A stretch of DNA of 64,000 nt from Ostrinia nubilalis. Taxonomy: Eukaryota; Arthropoda; Insecta; Lepidoptera; Crambidae. Below are positions 36,346 to 64,000 of the stretch, piece by piece. Each line of letters starts with the position of its first letter. Position 1 is the stretch's first letter. Under the pieces are notes generated by a model. It was not told where the DNA came from and searched no databases. It saw only the letters and a list, made by a program, of their open reading frames with translations. The position numbers and the translations under genes were made by a program. The stretch is taken from the NCBI RefSeq assembly GCF_963855985.1, contig NC_087105.1, positions 4,900,501 to 4,964,500 on the forward strand, in the 5' to 3' direction.

Positions 36346-36541
36346 AGACGATTTAGAGAATCACGGGGAGGGGGTGTGGATGTTTGTTACTCTTTCACGC
36401 TAAAACTACTGAACAGATTTTGATGAAACAACAGTATTATTGTTTATAACCCAGAAAAACATAATTATTAAAGGCTATAATTTATGACAATCTGTGACAA
36501 ACTAAATTACACGCGGGTGAAGCCGCGGGCAAAAGCTAGTT
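36346..36541 (+). repeat. Dispersed repeat ending in GCTAGT (Helitron-like)
   Basis: The end CGCGGGTGAAGCCGCGGGCA, then AAAGCTAGT, has a GC-rich stem (GCGGGTGAAGCCGC) a few bases before CTAGT. The preceding text GAACAGATTTTGATGAAA is standard for this repeat in lepidopteran genomes. The left end is not defined. Confidence 0.5.
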
Positions 36542-38912
36542 AAAATATGTATAAAATGTGTTTGTATGTAATTAAAGGTTTATAAGTGGGATGAAATAAA
36601 ATGCTGATTGATAATATTATATGATGTATATCACGGCTTTTACAGTGGTATTTTCATGTATAAACAAAATATCCTGATTTGTATTCAATAAATTAAGAAC
36701 ATACTGACGATTCAATAAATAACAATAATTTTCACATTCAAATATATAAAGCATCGGCGCCACAATAATTTGGATGATACAATAAAGTCATAATAATTCT
36801 GCATGGGATTCAACTAAAATAAATTCACTTACACATTTAGCGATGATCACAGATTGAGGATTATAAAAAAGCAGATTCAGAACATACCGTGCTATGGAGA
36901 GACGTTTATCAATTCGAAACTTGCAATAGTGATTACTGAGTAATTTAGATTTTCATTATAGCTTATTGGCTAACTTACGCTATCAGCACTCGGGCCGCTC
37001 ACGCGCGGCTCATCCCAGTTAACATTGCTTCTCGATCGATATCAATACCAAATTTAAATTAACAATATAATAAAATATCAATTGTACCTAAGATCTTTTC
37101 CAATTAAATACGCACATTCGTTCTTAATTTGCATCTTAATATACATTAACGCGCCGCACGCGCTTGTATCCGAACGAGCGGCGAGCGCGGCTACATCATT
37201 CCATAATAACATACATGTTGTGATCAATAATAAAATATAATGATACATTAATTGCTACATTTTCGATTATTGTGTGACATAAATATTTACAAAGCGCACC
37301 GGGAGCGCGACATTAGACGGCGGAGGCCGCCCCCGCGGGCGACTGCCGGCAGGAGAGCTACTAAATGCCCCAAAATAAAAGGAAATCTCGTCGTCAAAAA
37401 GATAAAAAATTAAGAATATCATTATAATACAGTACAAGCCAACCTGACCGACACAGTCGCCGGAACAAACTAGACGCTAGGTACTTCTCGTTCAGGAAAC
37501 AAAACGACACTTCCCGCGATTACGAAACTATAGTAGACACATTATAATACGTTCCTACATCTTACAAAACGAATAACATTACTCTAAATAGCGATGCGCG
37601 ATCTCTCGATACGATAGGACGATTACGATTCGGGAATGCATGACACTACTCGACGAAATACATAATTATTAAGTACCGATTATTTAAAACGCGGCCGAAA
37701 GGCGAGTCGGCTGTTTAACTAGAAAGTACAAAGTTGCAAAATACGTCCGAGTCGTCGCTGCGGGGTCGCGACGGCCTCGCGCTGCCATCAGCTCTGGGGG
37801 ACGCGGCTCACGCGCGTGAATTGTGCGTCTTTATGCAACGCGCATAACCTTTCGCCGAGTGAACGGACAAGACACGCGCGGGAAACGCGTCACCCATAAA
37901 CTAGAGAACGATTCACGCTTCTCCGTTTCCAAAGTTCCGTTTCAACTAATAAAAGGTACGCAGGTCCAAGGAAATAGAGATTCATGACCATTATTATCAA
38001 CTCTGACTTGATCTCTTTCCCCTAACTACCAATACGGCGTTTAGAAAAGGGAACGCTACAGCAGTGAGGGAGACGATCAAGTAAGAGCTGATGGAGGCCG
38101 CGCGCGACTTACCGCGATTATACGTTCATATTCGATAGAGCTGGCACGAATGGATTGAATAAATTGAGCGTTCGTCTTTAAAAATTAAATTCCACAGAGC
38201 CGACACAGTGACACGAGAGACAAGTGTGTTTTACTCGATATTTGATAATATAATCCTGCCGCGATTCCATCATCGATCGGCTCGATTCCTACAACTCGAT
38301 GTAACTTCTTTGTATAAAAAATAAAGAAAAGATTTAAAAAATCGAGTAGTTCAACTATATAACAGTGTAGCCATAACCGTTTTATCGTTTTTTATTGCTT
38401 TTTTACTACTATTTATTATTGCTTTTTCATTTACTGGATAGAACAGATAAGGAGATAGTCTAACTCAGGTTTGAGATAGAGATAAATTTTTTGCACCGCC
38501 TTACTCTTTCTGCATGACCCGTGGTTGACTGGCAGAGAATGCCTTCCGGCATTAAGTCCGCCACAGTGCATTGTTTCTTTGTGTGCTGAAGTTTAAATAA
38601 ATAAATAAATCCTGTAATGAAACCCAGTATCAATAAGAGTATTTTTTATGCTTTGAAGAAGAAAAATAAATTCCCTTAGTTTTAGACCCGGACTTAGAAT
38701 GATTCGCGGCAATATTAGGCATCACGAGAATCAAATCGAGTAAAACTACACTTCAATTCACAAATTCAAGCCGGTAAACTACTGAGCCAACAGGATACGT
38801 CGTAGTCACTTATCGGCATTGCATCTAATTAGGACTCGAAAAAAAAAGTTTAGGCACTATAAACGTTCGCTCCATTCGTGTCAGGGGGCCTACTCCGCGG
38901 GGATTCCCGTTA
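36542..38912. other. Gene-free stretch, probably FBXO11 3' UTR or downstream DNA
   Basis: No open frame with recognisable content. AT-rich parts alternate with GC-richer blocks (37140-37340, 37690-37910). Near 38470-38610 the words ACTGGCAGAGAATGCCTTCC and GGCATTAAGTCCGCC, ending in (AAAT)n, are a LINE or SINE 3' end of lepidopteran type. Several AATAAA motifs on the minus strand could end FBXO11 transcripts. Confidence 0.4.
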
Positions 38913-39302
38913 GGTCTCAGCCTCGAACTTAGCGGGCAGCGGCGCGGGAGCGGCGGCGGGGCGGGAGCGGCAGGATCTTATGCGTAAAATCAAATAGACC
39001 GGTTCTCGAACACAGCGGCGCGGCAGCGGCGCCGGAGCGGGCAGCGGCACTCCTTCTTTTGCCCACAATAAATCGAGCGTAAGGAATAAATTTGAATCGA
39101 AATAAAATTGTCGCCGTTGTTCAGACATTTCGTTCGCGAATAAAAACAAATATCTCGACAACACAACCCCGAACACAACACTTCGCCGCTAAAGCGCCGC
39201 GCGAGCTGCCCGCTGGTTTCGAGAACGGGTGTGCGTTGCCCGCCCCGCTCCCGCGCCGCCGCCGCCGCCGCCCCGCTACCCGCTAAGTTCGAGGCTGAGG
39301 CC
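38913..39302. mobile_element. Harbinger-type MITE next to the FBXO11 stop codon
   Basis: 390 bp with inverted ends GGTCTCAGCCTCGAACTTAG and its near copy ending GAGGCC, flanked by TTA at 38910-38912 and 39303-39305. The arms continue imperfectly as CGG-rich sequence. It starts 135 bp past the FBXO11 stop, so it probably lies in the 3' UTR and could fold there. Confidence 0.7.
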
Positions 39303-39437
39303 TTACGGCTATACCGAGCCGAAACCACGGACAGAGTAGAGTTTAGAGTTGTGTCAGCGGGGACAGGGAGGGATCAAGGGCGGGGGGCAGGGCCTGGAAC
39401 AACAACAGCGGGCGGGGGCGGCGTGGCGCGGAGACAC

Positions 39438-60237
<20,800 letters not shown>

Positions 60238-60643
60238 GGCACTGCCGGTTACGTTGTTCGGGCAGGGGACTGATTCACATGGCTCGCCTGGGGATTTAGG
60301 GATTAGCTTTAGAACTTGCTCTTTATGCCATGTGGAATGAATAAGATAAGTTTTCTTAAATTTTTCATCAAGTAACACCTACTTTAATGAGAATCTAATA
60401 TTAGTAATTTTATTACTTTTGAACATTTCTAGGCAAATAGCCAATAAGTGAAGCATAGATTTGTTTTTGCAAACAAATCACAGCTTGACAATAATAAATA
60501 AAAAATGAAATCTATAAACAATGTAATTAATTTATGTGCCAACTAGTACCTATGATCTATTGAATTGCTTATTTCAAGTAAATAGATAAAATAATAACTA
60601 ATTTTAATGCTTCTACAGGCACAAACAATATAATGTTTACAAT
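60238..60643. promoter_or_regulatory. FBXO11 upstream region
   Basis: The frame of exon 1 stays open upstream to 60378 but has no family resemblance there, so this is likely 5' UTR or promoter. Beyond 60380 the sequence is AT-rich until the LINE. No clear core promoter motif. Confidence 0.35.
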
Positions 60644-61516
60644 TATATTGATCTACGGAGAGAGGCCTAAGCTCAAAGTTAGCCTAAACATGGGGACTGA
60701 AGCCTCAATCTTCCAAGCCGAGGTCTTTGCCATAAACAAATGTGCAGAGATAAACTTGGAAAGGAAGCTCCAGGATCAACACATCTACATCAACTCAGAC
60801 AGCCAAGCAGCACTGCTGGCCTTAACATCCTTCGAATACACGTCAAAATTGGTGCAAACATGCACCGAGACACTGAATGCACTGGGAAATACCAACAAAG
60901 TAACGCTTACATGGGTACCAGGACATTCGAATATAGAAGGAAACGAAGTAGCAGATGAACTCGCCAGAGATGGAGCCGATAACCCTCAAATCGGCGTAGA
61001 ACCGTTCTGTGGCATTACCAAACAACGAGCCACCACGCTACTAACCGCCCTCTGCAAACAAGAGGCTATTGAGTGGTGGAAGTCTACATCGGGACAAAAA
61101 CACTCAAAAGCACTCATTCAGGGATATAGCAATAAAGTAACTAAGGAACTGCTAAAGTTCAAAAGATACAAAGCCTGTGCAGTGACTAGAATACTGACCG
61201 GCCACTGCAAACTAAACAAACATAAATCGAACATGAACATGACCGAGGAAACTCTGTGCAGATTCTGCCATACAGAAGAAGAAACGGCCATGCATGTTCT
61301 TTGCTCATGCTTCCCGCTTATGAGCAAAAGAAGTATCCATCTCGGGCGACACATCATGCACCCGGATGAGATAGCAGATATCACGCTCCAAAGAATCTGG
61401 AAATTTATAGACTCAACGGGACTAAGCAGTGAACTTTAAAGACAAGGGCTGCCACAATAGATCAAACCTGGTCGAGTTGGCGCAAATAAAGGCCCAAAAA
61501 CCAATAATAATAATAA
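60644..61516 (+). mobile_element. 5'-truncated LINE with RNase H domain (I/LOA-like)
   Basis: The frame up to the stop at 61437-61439 encodes most of an RNase H domain (FQAEVFAINKC with the Glu, INSDSQAALLAL with an Asp, TWVPGHSNIEGNEVADELAR with the last Asp), then a C-terminal Cys/His region, CRFCHTEEETAMHVLCSC. The first catalytic Asp, the reverse transcriptase and the endonuclease are missing. The tail is (TAA)n. Target duplications TAATGTTTACAAT lie at 60631-60643 and 61517-61529, which proves retrotransposition and defines both ends. The frame is intact, so insertion is recent. Confidence 0.85.
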
Positions 61517-61529
61517 TAATGTTTACAAT

Positions 61530-62300
61530 GGATCAATTAAAGTTCATTAAACTTTTTTGTTAAAATTATTATTTAAGGCCGGGTAGCAGAGAAAATGGCG
61601 AAAATGAGGTTTTCATTTTTCATTTTTGAGGTACTAAACAGTAAAATTAAAGGCTAAGATTTTTATTGGGCATAGTTGAGGATATTTTCTAGGGCTATTA
61701 ACGGATGGAAACACGATTTGATGAAGTTGACTCGATAGAATAAATTCCCAAAGTTACCTCTATTCGTTTTCTATTTATGGTTTTATTTTTAAAATAAGCG
61801 ATTTGAGATTCTAAATCTTTTACTAAACTAAAGTTCAGAAATAACTTGAGGGCTTTTAACGGATGAAATTTTTATATTGCGTCTTATTTAGTTACTATGT
61901 TAAAAAATGTGGAAAAAATCGTCCATGACGGCTTGGACAATCTCAATCAGTCGCGCGGTGGCGCTTACGGAGGACGGACGCGTGTCAGTTTTTTGGCCGT
62001 GACAGTTCGCGATTTGTCAATATTTTTGACAATGATGACTTTGATGAGTCACAGTATAATAATATCAGTGTTACTGGAGAAAGCTTAAATTTTTGATAAT
62101 TAAAAATTATCAATTTTGTCTACCTATTGAAATTTTAATCGTTCGCATCCTTTTCAACGAAGACTCTACTCATGATACATAGTACATTCCTCAAATATGA
62201 GACAAAACCAATGAGTTAAAATTACATTTTAATAGTACCTACATACAATCGTCTTTACACTCTTTAGAAGAGCACACTGACACAAATAAATAATAAAAAA
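61530..62300. other. AT-rich DNA, no gene recognised
   Basis: Contains repeated phrases (GGGCTATTAACGGATGGAAA near 61693, GGGCTTTTAACGGATGAAAT near 61851) about 158 bp apart, probably an old repeat. A 63-codon plus-strand frame at 61897-62088 has no recognisable domain. Confidence 0.4.
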
Positions 62301-63655
62301 TACTGTCTATGGTCTGTAGCTAAAGGTCTAAGCTGCAAGATAGAAGAATCTTCTAGCCAAAAAGATGGCAGATGCAGCAGATGTCAACGGATTTAAAACT
62401 GGAGTTCATGTGACTCCTTGTAGACTTGAGTGTCTAGAGCGTCCCTTCCTCCACCATGCGTAAGAATTTTCACAAAAATACTGTCTAAGGTCTGTAGCTA
62501 AAGGTCTAAGCCGTAAGATAGAAGAATCTTCTAGCCAAAAAGATGGCAGATGCAGCAGATGTCAACGGATTTAAAACTGGAGTTCATGTGACTCCTTCTA
62601 GACTTGAGTCTCTAGAGCGTCCCTTCCTCCACCATGTGTAAAAGTTTTCCAAAAATACTGTCTGAGGTCTGTAGCTAAAGGTCTAAGCTGCAAGATAGAA
62701 GAATCTTCTAGCCAAAAAGATGGCAGATGCAGCAGATGTCAACGGATTTAAAACTGGAGTTCATGTGACTCCTTGTAGACTTGAGTGTCTAGAGCGTCCC
62801 TTCCTCCACCATGCGTAAGAATTTTCACAAAAATACTGTCTAAGGTCTGTAGCTAAAGGTCTACGCTGCAAGATGGAAGAATCTTCTAACCAAGAAGATG
62901 GCAGATGCAGCAGATGTCAACGGATTTAAAACTGGAGTTCATGTGAGTGTGACTCCTTGTAGACTTGAGTGTCTATAGCGTCCCTTCCTCCACCATGCGT
63001 AAGAATTTTCACAAAAATACTGTCTAAGGTCTGTAGCTAAAGGTCTAAGCCGTAAGATAGAAGAATCTTCTAGCCAAAAAGATGGCAGATGCAGCAGATG
63101 TCAACGGATTTAAAACTTGGGAGTTCATGTGACTCCTTCTAGACTTGAGTCTCTAGAGCGTCCCTTCCTCCACCATGTGTAAAAGTTTTCCAAAAATACT
63201 GTCTGAGGTCTGTAGCTAAAGGTCTAAGCTGCAAGATAGAAGAATCTTCTAGCCAAAAAGATGGCAGATGCAGCAGATGTCAACGGATTTAAAACTGGAG
63301 TTCATGTGACTCCTTGTAGACTTGAGTGTCTAGAGCGTCCCTTCCTCCACCATGCGTAAGAATTTTCACAAAAATACTGTCTAAGGTCTGTAGCTAAAGG
63401 TCTACGCTGCAAGATGGAAGAATCTTCTAACCAAGAAGATGGCAGATGCAGCAGATGTCAACGGATTTAAAACTGGAGTTCATGTGACTCCTTGTAGACT
63501 TGAGTGTCTATAGCGTCCCTTCCTCCACCATGCGTAAGAATTTTCACAAAAATACTGTCTAAGGTCTGTAGCTAAAGGTCTAAGCCGTAAGATAGAAGAA
63601 TCTTATAGCCAAAAACATGGCAGATGCAGCATATATCAACGGATTTAAGACTGGA
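62301..63655 (+). repeat. Satellite array, eight monomers of about 178 bp, with higher-order pattern
   Basis: Monomers begin at TACTGTCT at 62301, 62479, 62656, 62834, 63018, 63197, 63375 and 63553 (the last one diverged and cut). Variant sites mark types B (CCGTAAGATAG, CCTTCTAG), C (CTGAGGTCTG) and D (TCTACGCTGCAAGATGG). Their order after the first monomer is B-C-D-B-C-D-B, a trimer of about 540 bp. Monomers of the first, B and C types hold a short frame that starts at ATGGCAGATGCAGCAGATG (32 codons) and ends at TAA, broken in the second B; D units stop after 24 to 26 codons. Confidence 0.88.
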
Positions 63656-64000
63656 CTGGCACCACCTTGCAATGTCATCCTCTCATTGTTATCTGTAATG
63701 TATATTATTTATAAAATGTATTTAAAAAATAAAATGTTCGTTTTATTATTTCAATAATCTGACCTCTCAACTCAACTACACTACACAAACACCTTTGTTC
63801 GCAACTGTACTGACGAAATCTCGATGTTATACCGTTCATTTAAGATGGCAAGCTTTTTGCTGCGGTAATTAATGCACTCCAGGTAACCGTGTGTGATGCT
63901 TATTGCTCATAGTGATTTTCGATACAGAGCCCCGTACATACGTTATACATAAATTATGGAAAGAAAACACCCAGACCAATACAAACAAATATGTATGCAA
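63656..64000. other. Flank of the satellite
   Basis: AT-rich. AAAAAATAAAATG near 63724 could be a polyadenylation signal for a transcript that includes the satellite. No coding frame. Confidence 0.35.

Overview
The window is nuclear DNA of an insect, most likely a moth or butterfly (Lepidoptera). All genes have short exons, GT-AG introns and animal orthologues. The repeats resemble families common in Lepidoptera: tRNA-headed SINEs, (TTTA)n- and (TAA)n-tailed LINE ends, MITEs with TAA target duplications, and a repeat ending in GCTAGT. This assignment is inference; no marker gene settles it. No bacterial or organellar sequence is evident.

Layout. 1-1458 (-) is the 5' part of a TTLL12-like gene cut by the window edge. 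3292-23753 (-) is a DCAF5-like WD40 gene (CUL4-DDB1 substrate receptor) whose introns are full of nested transposons. 23754-28865 is a repeat-rich spacer holding two inverted copies of a promoter-like block. 28866-29974 (+) is RRP15 (60S ribosome biogenesis). 30058-31693 (-) is RGP1 (partner of RIC1 in the RAB6A GEF). 32274-35910 (+) is a RhoGAP of ARHGAP11A type. 39438-60237 (-) is a complete FBXO11-like gene (F-box, right-handed beta-helix, UBR zinc finger). 60238-64000 holds a truncated LINE with an RNase H domain and a satellite of about 178 bp per monomer. For every gene except DCAF5, exon phases were checked by hand and close perfectly. DCAF5 closes apart from one junction.

The outstanding feature is a recurring architecture seen three times in two unrelated genes. 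The 3' part of an exon, with its 5' splice site and the first 20 to 30 bases of the intron, has been tandemly amplified. It occurs 16 times in DCAF5 (about 200 bp units), as 3 extra units of exactly 141 bp in FBXO11, and as 9 units of 193 or 206 bp in another FBXO11 exon. Each extra unit keeps the exon frame or the donor but has no usable acceptor. The pre-mRNA therefore presents a row of competing 5' splice sites, and using any but the first should introduce a stop codon.

Other points of interest are outward-facing promoter-like blocks carried by a repeat between DCAF5 and RRP15, a decayed piggyBac element with TTAA ends inside FBXO11, a hAT element with 8-bp target duplication that has been invaded by at least three other elements, a MULE-like foldback, and a satellite with a three-monomer higher-order repeat. 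Two ubiquitin-ligase receptor genes sit in the window, but nothing shows they act together. All positions come from reading the sequence; no database search was possible.
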